Positions 1-8,584 are shown, counted from the first letter of the stretch. The stretch is 33,115 bases of DNA from Clostridium tarantellae (GCF_009295725.1 NZ_WHJC01000009.1:1-33115), one strand, 5' to 3'. The notes: generated by a model from the sequence alone, not told the origin. Made by a program: numbers and translations.

Positions 1-36
1 GTATAATACTACTATATAATATTTTTAATACACATT

Positions 37-1068
37 CTATTCTACTATAATATAACTTCCATTAAATTCTTCTACAACTCCAACTACTGCACTTTTTAAT
101 TTAAGTGTATCTAACTTACTTAATATCTCAGCATAATCTTTTGTATTACATGAAAATAATAATCCACCAGATGTTTGTGGATCAAATAATATATCTTCTA
201 ACCATGATTCTACATTATTTAATAAATATTTATTGTTAATATAACATTTATTTTGATAACACCCAGCTGGAACTAAACCCATATTAGCATATTCTTTTGC
301 TTCCTCAATATAAGGAATACAATCTTTATATATTCTAAATGTCTTATTTGAAGGCTCTGCCATTTCATATGCATGCCCCATAAAAGAAAATCCAGTAATA
401 TCTGTGCATGCGCTTATTTTATAATTAATTATTATATCTGCCGCATATTTATTCAAATAACTCATAGTATCTATAGCTTTATTATAAGCTTCCTTAGATG
501 CTATTTCACCCTTTATAGCAGTATTTATTATTCCTGTTCCTAGAGGTTTAGTTAATATTAGTATTTCTCCAGTCTTTGACCCATAATTTTTTAAAACTTT
601 ATCTGGATGTACTATACCTGTAACTGATAACCCATATTTTGGTTCATCATCTTGTACTGAATGACCTCCTACAATAACAGCACCAGCTTCTATTACTTTA
701 TCTGCTCCACCTTTTAATATATCACCTAAAATGTCTATAGATAAACAATTTGGAAATCCTACTATGTTTAATGCTACTATAGGCTTTCCTCCCATAGCAT
801 AAACATCACTTAAAGAATTAGCAGCTGCAATTTGACCAAACATGTATGGATCATCTACTATAGGCGTAAAAAAGTCTAAAGTTTGAATTGTAGCTATATC
901 ATCACTTAATTTATAAACAGCAGCATCATCAGCTGTATCTATACCTACTATTAAGTTTTCATCTTTCATTTTAGGCAACTTACTTAGTATCTCTGAAAGA
1001 GCCCCCGGCCCTATTTTAGCTGCTCAACCTGAAGTTTTTGATAGTTGTGTTAATTTTTTTTCTATCAT
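37..1068 (-). CDS. selD: Selenide, water dikinase (selenophosphate synthetase), Sec-containing
   Basis: Makes selenophosphate from selenide and ATP, the selenium donor for selenocysteine and selenouridine synthesis. The plain open frame begins only at an ATG at 978, but the same frame runs upstream through one TGA (1024-1026) to an ATG at 1066-1068, preceded by a strong GGGAGGAG site. The joined product is 343 aa, and residues 11-19 read KTSG-U-AAKI, the SelD active-site motif with the TGA as Sec15. Downstream family motifs are seen: [11 protein letters not shown], a [18 protein letters not shown] segment and a [10 protein letters not shown] segment. A hairpin beginning 12 nt after the TGA fits a bacterial SECIS element. 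The gene lies 50 nt after comEA on the same strand with no terminator seen between them. Recoding is inferred from motif and hairpin. A sequencing error is unlikely because the frame is intact on both sides. Confidence 0.93.
998..1012 (-). promoter_or_regulatory. Putative bacterial SECIS hairpin in selD
   Basis: In the selD mRNA a six-pair stem (A1012-U998, G1011-C999, G1010-U1000, G1009-C1001, C1008-G1002, C1007-G1003) closes a GGG loop at 1004-1006. There are 17 nt between the UGA and the loop, and the loop starts with G. Both fit the published bacterial SECIS pattern, in which the apical loop is about 16-37 nt after the UGA with a G in its first positions. The pairing is read by eye. The element overlaps coding sequence for the conserved AKIGPGA stretch, so part of its conservation may come from the protein. 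Confidence 0.7.
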
Positions 1069-1118
1069 TACTCTCCTCCCTCTTTTCTTATGTATTTTAT
1101 TTATTAATTATAGCATAT

Positions 1119-1742
1119 TCATTTAACTGTTATACTATCTTTTAATTTTTCTACAGTTTTTTCTCCTATTCCATCTACGTTTTGTAAATCTTCTACCTTT
1201 TTAAATGCACCTGACTTTTCTCTATAACTTATAATAGCCTGTGCTTTTGATTCTCCTACACCTGTTAGTGTCATAAGTTCATCTTTAGAAGCTGAATTTA
1301 TATTCACTTTTCCTCCCGATATAGATTCTACATTATTCATTGTATTAACAGAAGCTATATTATTTTGTGTTTCATTATTTATATTTCCAATGATAACACA
1401 TTGTCCATCAGTTAAAGTAGATGCTCTATTTATAGAATTTATATCTGCCTCTAAGGTAACTCCTCCTGCTAATTCTATTAATTGATAAATTCTAAACTCT
1501 TCTTCTACTATATATACATCTGGTTTATTTACTTCTCCTTTTATTTCAACAGTAATTGAATTTTTGCTATTACTATCTTCTTTAGATTTTTCTTCACTTT
1601 TGGGTTTAGTATCTATAAACATTTTCTCCATATCAGCTTCAGTTAATCTTTCAGGTCTTGTATTTATATAACCTATACATAAAAATATAGCTAAAATAAC
1701 TAATAAGGCCACTGAACCTATTATTTTTTCCCTTTTTTTCAA
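1119..1742 (-). CDS. comEA: ComEA-family helix-hairpin-helix DNA-binding protein
   Basis: Membrane-anchored DNA receptor of the competence (DNA uptake) type. The 207-aa product has a short basic N-terminus, one membrane segment (about residues 7-25), an acidic and serine-rich linker, an SLBB-like domain (about 60-120, from ITVEIKGEVNKP) and a C-terminal double helix-hairpin-helix domain starting at KVNINSASKDEL, with LTGVGESKAQAI and VDGIGEKTVEKL hairpins. The start is set at the TTG at 1740-1742. An open frame exists to a TTG at 1757, but the GGAGGAG ribosome site lies inside that extension, 5-6 nt before 1742. No comEC or comF gene is visible nearby, so competence cannot be inferred from this gene alone. 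selD follows on the same strand and may be cotranscribed. Confidence 0.85.
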   Translation of the reverse strand: MKKREKIIGSVALLVILAIFLCIGYINTRPERLTEADMEKMFIDTKPKSEEKSKEDSNSKNSITVEIKGEVNKPDVYIVEEEFRIYQLIELAGGVTLEADINSINRASTLTDGQCVIIGNINNETQNNIASVNTMNNVESISGGKVNINSASKDELMTLTGVGESKAQAIISYREKSGAFKKVEDLQNVDGIGEKTVEKLKDSITVK

Positions 1743-1802
1743 AATAAACTCCTCCAAAACATAATACTTTTTAAAATTATTGACAATAATTTAATATATT
1801 AT

Positions 1803-1902
1803 GTAGTTAATTATAGAATTTACTACGAATTTTTCTTAAATTATTGCTAATATGTAAAAAATTAATATATAATATACTAATGTTCTATAATGTATTAACT
1901 AC
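1803..1902. repeat. Imperfect inverted repeat between comEA and dacB
   Basis: The left arm at 1803-1818 reads GTAGTTAATTATAGAA. The right arm at 1883-1902 is its reverse complement except for four extra bases (GTAGTTAAT-ACAT-TATAGAA when read on the minus strand). A third half-like copy, GAATTTACTAC, overlaps the left arm at 1816-1826. The arms flank the likely dacB promoter in the 203-bp divergent region. This could be a paired regulator site, or chance in AT-rich DNA. Confidence 0.4.
1844..1873 (+). promoter_or_regulatory. Candidate promoter for the D,D-carboxypeptidase gene
   Basis: TTGCTA (1844-1849) and TATAAT (1868-1873) are 18 nt apart, about 70 nt upstream of the start at 1946. The -10 is perfect and the -35 matches four of six consensus bases. 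A second TATAAT lies at 1886-1891 without a good -35. Confidence 0.45.
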
Positions 1903-1945
1903 AAAACTTTAAAGCAGTTATTTAACTCAATAGTGGAGGTCTTTT

Positions 1946-3274
1946 ATGAAAATTTCAAATAAAATTTTGGTATCTTTTATTATAATATTTATAATATTAT
2001 TGCCAACCAAAAAAATTTATGCTAACGAATTTAATATGATATCAACCCCTAACAATATAGAGACATCAGGAAAAGGCATGTTATTAATGGATGTTGATAG
2101 TGGCTTAATACTAGCATGCAAAAATCCTAATGAACCTATGGCTCCAGCTTCTACAACTAAAATAATGACTGCTTTGTTAACTTTAGAAAACTGTAAATTA
2201 AATGAAGTAGTTAAGATTAAAACTAATCCTTGCTTAGCTGAAGGAAGTGCAATTGGATTAAAAGAAGGCGATGAATACACTGTTTTAGAATTGTTATATG
2301 CGCTTTTACTAGAATCAGCTAATGATGCTGCAATTGCATTAGCTGAACATATCTCTTTAAATGAAACTGAATTTGCTAAACTTATGAATGAAAAAGCTTT
2401 AAAGCTTGGAGCAAAAAATACTCATTTTGTTAATGCTAGTGGGTTATATGAAGATAATCATTATACAACTCCTTATGATCTAGCTTTAATAATGAAAGAT
2501 TTCTCTAAACATAAAGAATTTATTGAAATTTGTAGTAAAGTTTCTCATGAAATGCCTGCTAGTATAATAGATGGTAAAACTAAATGGGTTAATAATAGAA
2601 ATTCTTTAGTCTTTCCTACAAGTAAATATTATTATAAACCTATAATTTGTAGCAAAACAGGATATACTACTAAATCTCGTCATACTTATGTTGCAATGGC
2701 TGAAAAAGATAATCATAGACTTATTCTTACATTATTTGATTACGAAACTAAGCCTAATTATTATGAGGATACTATTAAATTATTTAATTATGGATTTGAT
2801 ACTTTTAAGCCTATAAAACTATATAGTAAAGGAGATATTGTTACTGAGTTTAAATTTAATGAAACTACTAATGTTCCATTATCATTAAAAGAAGATATCT
2901 ATTATGTAATAGACAAAACAAAATCTAATAGTACATATGATTTAGAAAATCTAAAGTCTATCTTAAAAAGTAATTTTGAAATTATATCAAATACAGCAAT
3001 AAATAAATTAACTGAAATAAAAAAAAATGAAGAATTATTTGAAGGTATTTTATATTTAGAAGGAAAATCTTTCAAAACAGTTCCCTTAGTATCAGAAATA
3101 GATTTATCATTAAAAGTTCAAAATAATTTTTTAAAATTTATTAAATTTAATTTTAAATATATTGTTTTCTTTATTTTATTTTTAATAGTAATTCTTTTAT
3201 TCTTCATACTATTTTTTAAAAATAAAAGAAAAAAATCTAAATATTCTAGAATATTTAATAATAAAAATAGATAA
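1946..3274 (+). CDS. D-alanyl-D-alanine carboxypeptidase, DacF/PBP5-like (peptidase S11)
   Basis: Low-molecular-weight penicillin-binding protein that trims the terminal D-Ala from peptidoglycan stem peptides outside the membrane. The 442-aa product has a signal peptide (residues 1-26, ending YANEF) and the three active-site motifs: S69-T-T-K72 within PASTTK, S124-A-N126, and K237-T-G239. After the catalytic domain comes a beta-rich C-terminal region, then a hydrophobic anchor (about 403-425) followed by many lysines and arginines. Most S11 enzymes use an amphipathic helix; a full transmembrane tail is seen in several clostridial members. Start: ATG with a GGAGG site 8 nt upstream. It is the only large plus-strand gene in the window and is divergent from comEA. 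DacF, DacB and PBP5 cannot be told apart by eye, so no symbol is given. Confidence 0.9.
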   Translation: MKISNKILVSFIIIFIILLPTKKIYANEFNMISTPNNIETSGKGMLLMDVDSGLILACKNPNEPMAPASTTKIMTALLTLENCKLNEVVKIKTNPCLAEGSAIGLKEGDEYTVLELLYALLLESANDAAIALAEHISLNETEFAKLMNEKALKLGAKNTHFVNASGLYEDNHYTTPYDLALIMKDFSKHKEFIEICSKVSHEMPASIIDGKTKWVNNRNSLVFPTSKYYYKPIICSKTGYTTKSRHTYVAMAEKDNHRLILTLFDYETKPNYYEDTIKLFNYGFDTFKPIKLYSKGDIVTEFKFNETTNVPLSLKEDIYYVIDKTKSNSTYDLENLKSILKSNFEIISNTAINKLTEIKKNEELFEGILYLEGKSFKTVPLVSEIDLSLKVQNNFLKFIKFNFKYIVFFILFLIVILLFFILFFKNKRKKSKYSRIFNNKNR

Positions 3275-3330
3275 ACTATTATTAGTCTAAACTCTTACAT
3301 TTCAACTTTTTATAAATAAAAAAAAATAAG

Positions 3331-3358
3331 AGGAATATTAAAAAATATTCCTTTTATT
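3331..3358. terminator. Bidirectional intrinsic terminator
   Basis: A perfect 9-bp stem, AGGAATATT (3331-3339) with AATATTCCT (3344-3352), and a 4-nt loop. It is T-rich on the right and A-rich on the left, so it can end both the plus-strand carboxypeptidase gene and the minus-strand gene that stops at 3354. Confidence 0.75.
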
Positions 3359-4247
3359 CTTTTAGTTTTTCTATTAACTCTTTCATATCACTTGGTAATT
3401 CAGCTCTTAAACTTAATTGTTTTTTAGTTTTAGGACTTAAAAAATCTAGACCAAATGCATGCAATGCCTGCCTTGATATAATTTCTTCATCTGATTTTCC
3501 ATATAAGCTATCACCTATTATTGGATGTCCTAAACTACTTAAATGCACTCTTATTTGATGAGTTCTTCCTGTTTCTAACAAACACTCTACTAAAGATGCA
3601 TTATTATATGTTTCTAAAACCTTATAATGTGTAATGCTTTTTTGCCCTCTTTCATCAATAACTCTTTTAATAGAGTCCTCAGCTGGTCTATAAATAGGTG
3701 CATCAATAGTACCTTGCTTTAATTCCATTATTCCATGTACTATTGCTAAATATCTCTTTTTGAAATTATCTCCCTTCATTTCATTAGATAATGTCATATG
3801 AGCATATTGATTTTTACCTATTATTATCAAACCTGAAGTATTCATATCTAATCTACTAACTAATCTTACTATACAGTTTTGCTTGCTTTCTTTAAAATAA
3901 TACAATAATCCATTAGCTAAAGTTCCTGATTGATGACTTCTTGTAGGATGAACTACCATAAATGGCTTTTTATTTAAAACAACAATATCTTCATCTTCAT
4001 AAACTATATCTAAATCCATTTTTTCTGGCTCAAAATCCTGTGTTTCTGGTTTAGATAATTTAATCCATATTTCATCATTAAAATAAATAACATGATTCAT
4101 TTTAACTGCTGAACCATTAACCTTTATTCTTTTATCAAGTGATGCACTTCGTATAAGTCTTGTAGAAAGATTCAATTCTCCCTTTAAATATTCTCTAATT
4201 TTTCTTCCATCATATTCTTTTGTTACTTTACTTGTTAAAGTACTCAT
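3354..4247 (-). CDS. RluA/RluD-family pseudouridine synthase
   Basis: Isomerises specific uridines in RNA (rRNA or tRNA) to pseudouridine. The 297-aa product has an N-terminal S4-like RNA-binding region (about 10-65, with TRLIRSASLDKRIKVNG) and the RluA-type catalytic domain, with SRLDMNTSG at 131-139 giving catalytic Asp134. Later family segments include ETGRTHQIRVHLSSLGHPI and GDSLYGK. It is the last gene of the block that begins at obgE. The start ATG (4245-4247) overlaps the stop of the preceding LCP gene as TAATG, which suggests translational coupling. The target nucleotide (RluA, RluC, RluD or another) cannot be assigned from sequence alone. Confidence 0.9.
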   Translation of the reverse strand: MSTLTSKVTKEYDGRKIREYLKGELNLSTRLIRSASLDKRIKVNGSAVKMNHVIYFNDEIWIKLSKPETQDFEPEKMDLDIVYEDEDIVVLNKKPFMVVHPTRSHQSGTLANGLLYYFKESKQNCIVRLVSRLDMNTSGLIIIGKNQYAHMTLSNEMKGDNFKKRYLAIVHGIMELKQGTIDAPIYRPAEDSIKRVIDERGQKSITHYKVLETYNNASLVECLLETGRTHQIRVHLSSLGHPIIGDSLYGKSDEEIISRQALHAFGLDFLSPKTKKQLSLRAELPSDMKELIEKLKE

Positions 4248-5542
4248 TATTTTGCTCCTATTTTTAAATAATCTTTTCCTAATAGTATAACAATATCATA
4301 TTCATCATTATGATTATACTTTTTATCAATTCCAACTTCTATATTTTTAACTACTAAATCATTATTCATTAATGTCTTATATTTATTTTCTTTTACTAGT
4401 ATTTTAGTTTTTTCAATATCTAATCCATTATCAATTTCTACTTTATCATATCCTATTTCTAACAAATCTGATTTTACTTCACTGGCTAATCCATTTATAT
4501 TACAACAATTTAAAACTTTAATTTTTACATCTTCTCTTAATATATCTTTTAAATCATTACTTTGTTTATTCTTACTATTATCTTTTAGTTTTTTTATTAA
4601 TTCAGCATTTTCTTCTTTATCATACATAAAATACCACAGATTGTCTTTATATACACTTTCTCCTACTAATGTACTCATTTCAACATTAGCTTTATCTAGT
4701 TCCAAAAACTCCAACCCATAAGAAACTATGGTTTTTAAATCCAAATCAGTGTCAACATTCTCTTCTATAGCTTTAGCTAAAGAATCTATTTTCCAAATAG
4801 TGCTTGGTGACATGATTTTATCCATAACTTTTCCCATTAATTTTTGTTGATTTTTTATTCTATCTAAATCACCATTTGGCAAACCTGTTCCATCATTATT
4901 TTGTCTCCATCTAAAGAACTCTTCCGCTTTTTTACCATCTAGTTGTACAGTATCTCCTGCTTTAAAATTTATGTGTAAATCTTGTTCCCAATCATCATAA
5001 AACATATCTTGATCTATATACATTTCTACTCCACCAATAGCATCAATAACTTGCCTAAAGCCATTATAATCAACTTTTACTACATAATCCACATTAACTC
5101 CTAACATATCCTTCATCAATTGCTTCAAAAGCTTTTCTCCCCCTAAAGGATAAGCAGAGTTTATTTTCCACTTTTTATTTTTATATGTTATTTGAGTATC
5201 TCTAGGAATTGATACTATTTGACATTCATCTGTATTTGGATTAAAGTGAGCTAACATTATTGTATCAGTTCTTTTTATATCTTTATTTTCAACTTGCTCC
5301 AAATCTCCAAAATCTAAACCTAACACTAATACTGTAATTGAATCTTCTACTTTTATGACTTCATTTTTTACATCTTTTACAATCTTTACAACTTCTCCTA
5401 CAAAGCCACCGTACTTTTGAAAAAAATATGTTGTTATACCCAAAGTTATTACCATAAAAATAATAAATACCACTAATATACCCTTTAGTATATTTTTTCT
5501 TTTCTTTTTAGTGGTTTTTTTTTCTTTTTTATTACCTGACAT
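4247..5542 (-). CDS. LytR-CpsA-Psr (LCP) family glycopolymer-peptidoglycan ligase
   Basis: LCP enzymes transfer wall teichoic acid or other glycopolymers from lipid carriers to peptidoglycan at the outer membrane face. The 431-aa product has a very basic N-terminus, one membrane helix (about residues 18-41), the LCP domain (DTIMLAHFNPNTDECQIVSIPRD, then GGVEMYI and RWRQNNDGTGLPNGDLDRIKNQQ, which carry the conserved Asp/Arg residues) and a C-terminal LytR_C domain (from VKIKVLNCCNINGLA). The open frame extends to an ATG at 5560 that overlaps the yqeK stop as TAATG. The ATG at 5540-5542, 5 nt after GGGGGAG, has the better ribosome site and was chosen. It lies between yqeK and the pseudouridine synthase gene. 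Often annotated as a transcriptional regulator, which the sequence does not support. Confidence 0.88.
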   Translation of the reverse strand: MSGNKKEKKTTKKKRKNILKGILVVFIIFMVITLGITTYFFQKYGGFVGEVVKIVKDVKNEVIKVEDSITVLVLGLDFGDLEQVENKDIKRTDTIMLAHFNPNTDECQIVSIPRDTQITYKNKKWKINSAYPLGGEKLLKQLMKDMLGVNVDYVVKVDYNGFRQVIDAIGGVEMYIDQDMFYDDWEQDLHINFKAGDTVQLDGKKAEEFFRWRQNNDGTGLPNGDLDRIKNQQKLMGKVMDKIMSPSTIWKIDSLAKAIEENVDTDLDLKTIVSYGLEFLELDKANVEMSTLVGESVYKDNLWYFMYDKEENAELIKKLKDNSKNKQSNDLKDILREDVKIKVLNCCNINGLASEVKSDLLEIGYDKVEIDNGLDIEKTKILVKENKYKTLMNNDLVVKNIEVGIDKKYNHNDEYDIVILLGKDYLKIGAK

Positions 5543-5559
5543 AATTCTCCCCCTATGCA

Positions 5560-6138
5560 TTATTGACCTTTAATTTCCATAAGCAAATAATTTCTTGCCT
5601 TTACAGTTAACGGATGTACTATTTCTCTTTGTTTTATTACAAAAATTATAGTATTTTCTAACCCTGATAAAACCCCTTCATTTAAATTCTCATAAGTTAT
5701 TTTTCTTAAACTATCAACACCAGGAAAATTTCTATTAGGTTCTATATAATCTGCTATATATATTATTTTTTCTAGTTTTGACATATTTTCTTTTCCTACA
5801 GTATGATATCTTACAGCATTTAAAATCTCTTCATCATCAATACCTATTAATTCTTTAGCTAATATAGCACCCACATACCCATGCAAGACTTGTGGTACTT
5901 TAAAAGTAATATTATCTATACTGCTTTCTTTATCTTTCTTTAATATATTTATTTGTTCGTTTATTGGTAAATATTTTGCTATATCATGAACTAAAGCTGC
6001 AATTTCAGCTTTAAATTCATCCACACCATTTAACTTGGCTAAAGCTTTAGCAGATTCTGCAACCCCTAAAGTATGAATATACCTGTCCTCAGGTAAAATT
6101 TCCCTCAGATAACTATTTAATTTTTCTACTCCCCACAT
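5560..6138 (-). CDS. yqeK: YqeK family HD-domain hydrolase (Ap4A hydrolase type)
   Basis: The YqeK family hydrolyses diadenosine tetraphosphate symmetrically and helps control alarmone levels. The 192-aa product is one HD domain: His22 (RYIHTLGV), His51-Asp52 (AALVHDIAKYLP), a further metal-binding His in VLHGYVGA and a later Asp in IIYIADYIEP. Start: ATG at 6136-6138 after ATAGGAG. It starts 11 nt after nadD, and nadD-yqeK is a standard Firmicute pair. The rsfS gene that often follows yqeK is not present; the LCP gene takes that place. Confidence 0.88.
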   Translation of the reverse strand: MWGVEKLNSYLREILPEDRYIHTLGVAESAKALAKLNGVDEFKAEIAALVHDIAKYLPINEQINILKKDKESSIDNITFKVPQVLHGYVGAILAKELIGIDDEEILNAVRYHTVGKENMSKLEKIIYIADYIEPNRNFPGVDSLRKITYENLNEGVLSGLENTIIFVIKQREIVHPLTVKARNYLLMEIKGQ

Positions 6139-6149
6139 AAATATAACTC

Positions 6150-6752
6150 CTATAAATATAACTTTTCTTTTTTTATCATCTCAAAAACTAGTTGCGGCAA
6201 AAAAAATCTTACATCTAACCCTTTATAAATTCTTTCTCTTATTAAACTTGAACTTATCTCTAAATTAAGTAAATCCAAATGTATTATAGTACATCTATAT
6301 TTCTTTTCAACTCTTAACTTTTGGGATAATAATTCTATTTTATCAAATCCAGGTCTATTAAACACTACAAATTTACTTAATTTCATTATTTTTTCAACAT
6401 TTTTCCACGAATCTATATTTATTAAACAATCTGCTCCAGTTATAAAATAAAGCTCTACTTCATCTAACATCTCTTTTAAGTATGACAATGTTTCATAAGT
6501 AAAGCTTAATCCATTCTTCTTTATTTCATAATTATTTATGGTAAAAAAGCTATAAGGTAATATAGCTTTTTCTACCATAGAATATCTTATTTTTTCATTA
6601 GTTATTTTATTATTTTTCTTATGAGGAGGTATTCCTGCTGGCATAAAAATAATTTCATCCAGTTCTAATTTCCTATATGCCTCATAAGCTATATATAAAT
6701 GACCGTTATGTATTGGATCAAAGGTTCCACCCAATACTCCTACTTTTTTCAT
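6150..6752 (-). CDS. nadD: Nicotinate-nucleotide adenylyltransferase
   Basis: Transfers AMP from ATP to nicotinate mononucleotide, the last shared step before NAD synthetase. The 200-aa product opens with the nucleotidyltransferase signature GGTFDPIHNGH (His15, His18), has GADCLINIDSW in the middle and ISSSLIRERI near the C-terminus (the ISSTxIR nucleotide-binding motif). Length is normal. It begins 4 nt after the yhbY stop with only a weak ribosome site, so translation is probably coupled to yhbY. Confidence 0.95.
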   Translation of the reverse strand: MKKVGVLGGTFDPIHNGHLYIAYEAYRKLELDEIIFMPAGIPPHKKNNKITNEKIRYSMVEKAILPYSFFTINNYEIKKNGLSFTYETLSYLKEMLDEVELYFITGADCLINIDSWKNVEKIMKLSKFVVFNRPGFDKIELLSQKLRVEKKYRCTIIHLDLLNLEISSSLIRERIYKGLDVRFFLPQLVFEMIKKEKLYL

Positions 6753-6756
6753 TTTC

Positions 6757-7062
6757 TTATTTTTTACCTGGCTTTGGTAATTCTATTTTAGGCTTCTTTT
6801 TAGATTGCTTAAAAAGAACTATTTTACTACCTATAGCCTGAATTCCTTCACAGCCTATTTTTTCACATATATAATCTGAAGCTTCTCTTGTTTCTAATCC
6901 ACTATTTTCCAAAACCTTTAATTTTATTATTTCTCTTGCTTCTAAAGCATCTTCTACTTGCTTTAAAAAGTTTTCCTCTATGCCATTTTTTCCAATTTGG
7001 AAAATTGGATCTAAATCATTTGCTAATCCTCTTAAGTATGCTCTTTGTTTAGTTGTTATCAT
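6757..7062 (-). CDS. yhbY: YhbY family CRM-domain RNA-binding protein
   Basis: Small RNA-binding protein associated with pre-50S ribosomal particles. The 101-aa product is a single CRM domain: KQRAYLRGLANDLDPIFQIGKNGI near the start, then IKLKVLEN and a GxxG-type segment (AIGSKIVLFKQSK). The GGAGGA site is 5 nt before the ATG at 7060-7062. It sits 12 nt after obgE, matching the ribosome-assembly role of its neighbour. Confidence 0.9.
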   Translation of the reverse strand: MITTKQRAYLRGLANDLDPIFQIGKNGIEENFLKQVEDALEAREIIKLKVLENSGLETREASDYICEKIGCEGIQAIGSKIVLFKQSKKKPKIELPKPGKK

Positions 7063-7074
7063 TTTTGTCCTCCA

Positions 7075-8361
7075 TTATAATAAGTATTCAAACTCAAAAT
7101 CATTTAATCTTACCATATCTCCATCTTCTATTCCCATTTCTCTAAGTTCATCAAATATTCCTTTATTTTTTAATACTTTATGGAAGTATCTTAAAGAATC
7201 TGGGTCATTTACATTAACTGCAAGTAATAATCTATCCACAAATGAACCTTCAATTACATAAACTCTTACTTCATCTTCTTCAATAGGATTAATTGTATAT
7301 GTAAATCTCTTCTCTTCTGGTATATATCTTTCATCTATATCAATATCTAAATCAGTTATTGGTATTTGTTTAAGCATATTTGCTGCTTCTTTCATAACAG
7401 CATCTATTCCTTGTGAAGTAGCTGCAGACATTTTAAAGACTTTTTCATATCCCATAGCATTAACTTCTTTTTTGAAGTTTTCAAAAATTTCTTCATCAAA
7501 TAACATATCGCATTTATTTGCAACAACTATTTGTGGTCTATCCCATAATTTAATACTATATTTTTTTAATTCTTCATTTATTTTTTTGAAATCTTCTATT
7601 GGATCTCTTCCTTCTAACCCAGATATATCAACAACGTGTATTAATAATCTTGTTCTTTCTATATGTCTTAAGAAGTCTAATCCTAAACCTACACCCTCTG
7701 CTGCACCTTCAATTATTCCTGGTATATCAGCCATAACAAATGGTTCTATTCCAGGTACTGCAACAACTCCTAAATTTGGTTTTAATGTTGTAAAATGATA
7801 GTTAGCTATCTTTGGTTTAGCCTTAGTTACTACTGAAAGTAAAGTAGACTTTCCTACATTAGGAAACCCTAATAATCCTACATCAGCTAATAATTTAAGT
7901 TCTAATCCTACCCATCTTTCTTCTCCTGGCATTCCTGGTTCTGCAAAGTTTGGTGCCTGTCTTGTAGGTGTACAGAACTTACAGTTTCCTTTACCACCTT
8001 TTCCACCTCTACAAACAACAAATTCATCTCCTGGATGTGAAAGGTCAGCCATTATTTTATTGGTTTCTACATCTCTTATAATTGTTCCCATTGGAACTTT
8101 TATAATTAATTTTTCACCATCTTTACCATAACATTTTGATCCTTCACCTTTTCCACCATTAATTGCTACAAATTTTTTCTTATATTTAAAATCTAATAGT
8201 GTTGTCATTGATGTATCAACTTGAAAAACTACATCTCCACCTTTTCCACCATCTCCACCATCTGGGCCTCCTAATGGTACATATTTCTCTCTTCTAAAAG
8301 AAACACAACCATGTCCGCCATCTCCGGATTTTATAAAAATCTTGGCCGTATCTATAAACAT
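7075..8361 (-). CDS. obgE: Obg/CgtA GTPase
   Basis: Essential GTPase in large ribosomal subunit assembly and stress control; in Bacillus it is also linked to sporulation. The 428-aa product has the glycine-rich Obg fold (residues 1-158, with [15 protein letters not shown] and [14 protein letters not shown]), the G domain (GFPNVGKST at 165-173, DIPG, NKCD, SAAT) and a C-terminal OCT domain. Three starts lie close together (GTG 8370, ATG 8367, ATG 8361). The ATG at 8359-8361 is chosen because AAGGTG is 6 nt before it and the family normally begins MFIDTAKIF. It is separated from rpmA by a terminator and has its own upstream region, so it probably heads its own operon running through to the rluD-family gene. 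Confidence 0.96.
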   Translation of the reverse strand: MFIDTAKIFIKSGDGGHGCVSFRREKYVPLGGPDGGDGGKGGDVVFQVDTSMTTLLDFKYKKKFVAINGGKGEGSKCYGKDGEKLIIKVPMGTIIRDVETNKIMADLSHPGDEFVVCRGGKGGKGNCKFCTPTRQAPNFAEPGMPGEERWVGLELKLLADVGLLGFPNVGKSTLLSVVTKAKPKIANYHFTTLKPNLGVVAVPGIEPFVMADIPGIIEGAAEGVGLGLDFLRHIERTRLLIHVVDISGLEGRDPIEDFKKINEELKKYSIKLWDRPQIVVANKCDMLFDEEIFENFKKEVNAMGYEKVFKMSAATSQGIDAVMKEAANMLKQIPITDLDIDIDERYIPEEKRFTYTINPIEEDEVRVYVIEGSFVDRLLLAVNVNDPDSLRYFHKVLKNKGIFDELREMGIEDGDMVRLNDFEFEYLL

Positions 8362-8416
8362 GTTCATCACCTTACCTTATCTATAATAAGTAATTAATTA
8401 TATTATACCCATTTTA

Positions 8417-8434
8417 TTATGTTAGTTAACATAA
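8417..8434. promoter_or_regulatory. Perfect palindrome upstream of obgE (possible operator)
   Basis: TTATGTTA-GT-TAACATAA has two perfect 8-bp arms around 2 bp. On the minus strand it covers a weak -35 (TTAACT) 16 nt before TATAAT in the sequence ATGGGTATAATATAA, about 55-75 nt upstream of the obgE start. The position suggests an operator over the obgE promoter. No known regulator was recognised. Confidence 0.4.
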
Positions 8435-8546
8435 ATATAAAATTTATTAATTTAACTAAAAAACTATATTATAATATTTTTAAATCTAATTTTAGTATAA
8501 TTTTAATATTTAAGTTTATATATTGTAAAAAATTATTTAGTTATGT

Positions 8547-8576
8547 AAAAAGCACCCTACTATACCATAGGGTGCT
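8547..8576 (-). terminator. Intrinsic terminator after rpmA
   Basis: On the minus strand AGCACCCTA (8576-8568) pairs with TAGGGTGCT (8559-8551), a 9-bp GC-rich stem with an 8-nt loop, followed by a short T-run. It lies 9 nt past the rpmA stop and separates the L21-L27 operon from obgE. Confidence 0.85.
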
Positions 8577-8584
8577 CAAAATAA

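Noticed and set aside
1024-1026. TGA in selD as a frame-breaking mutation
   Set aside because: The frame is intact on both sides, the ribosome site lies before the upstream ATG, and the TGA replaces exactly the Cys/Sec position of the family, so recoding is the better reading.
1780-1785. Perfect TTGACA box on the plus strand upstream of dacB
   Set aside because: No -10-like hexamer lies 15-19 nt downstream; GTAGTT occupies that position.
7472-7798. Longer plus-strand frame opposite obgE
   Set aside because: Antisense shadow of the GTPase domain, no ribosome site and no family resemblance. The same holds for the other plus-strand frames opposite rng, the PBP2 genes, mreB and mreC.
8417-8434. 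Rex-type operator in the obgE palindrome
   Set aside because: Rex sites have TTGTTAA and TTAACAA arms with a four-base centre. Here TGTTA and TAACA are only two bases apart and the outer bases differ.
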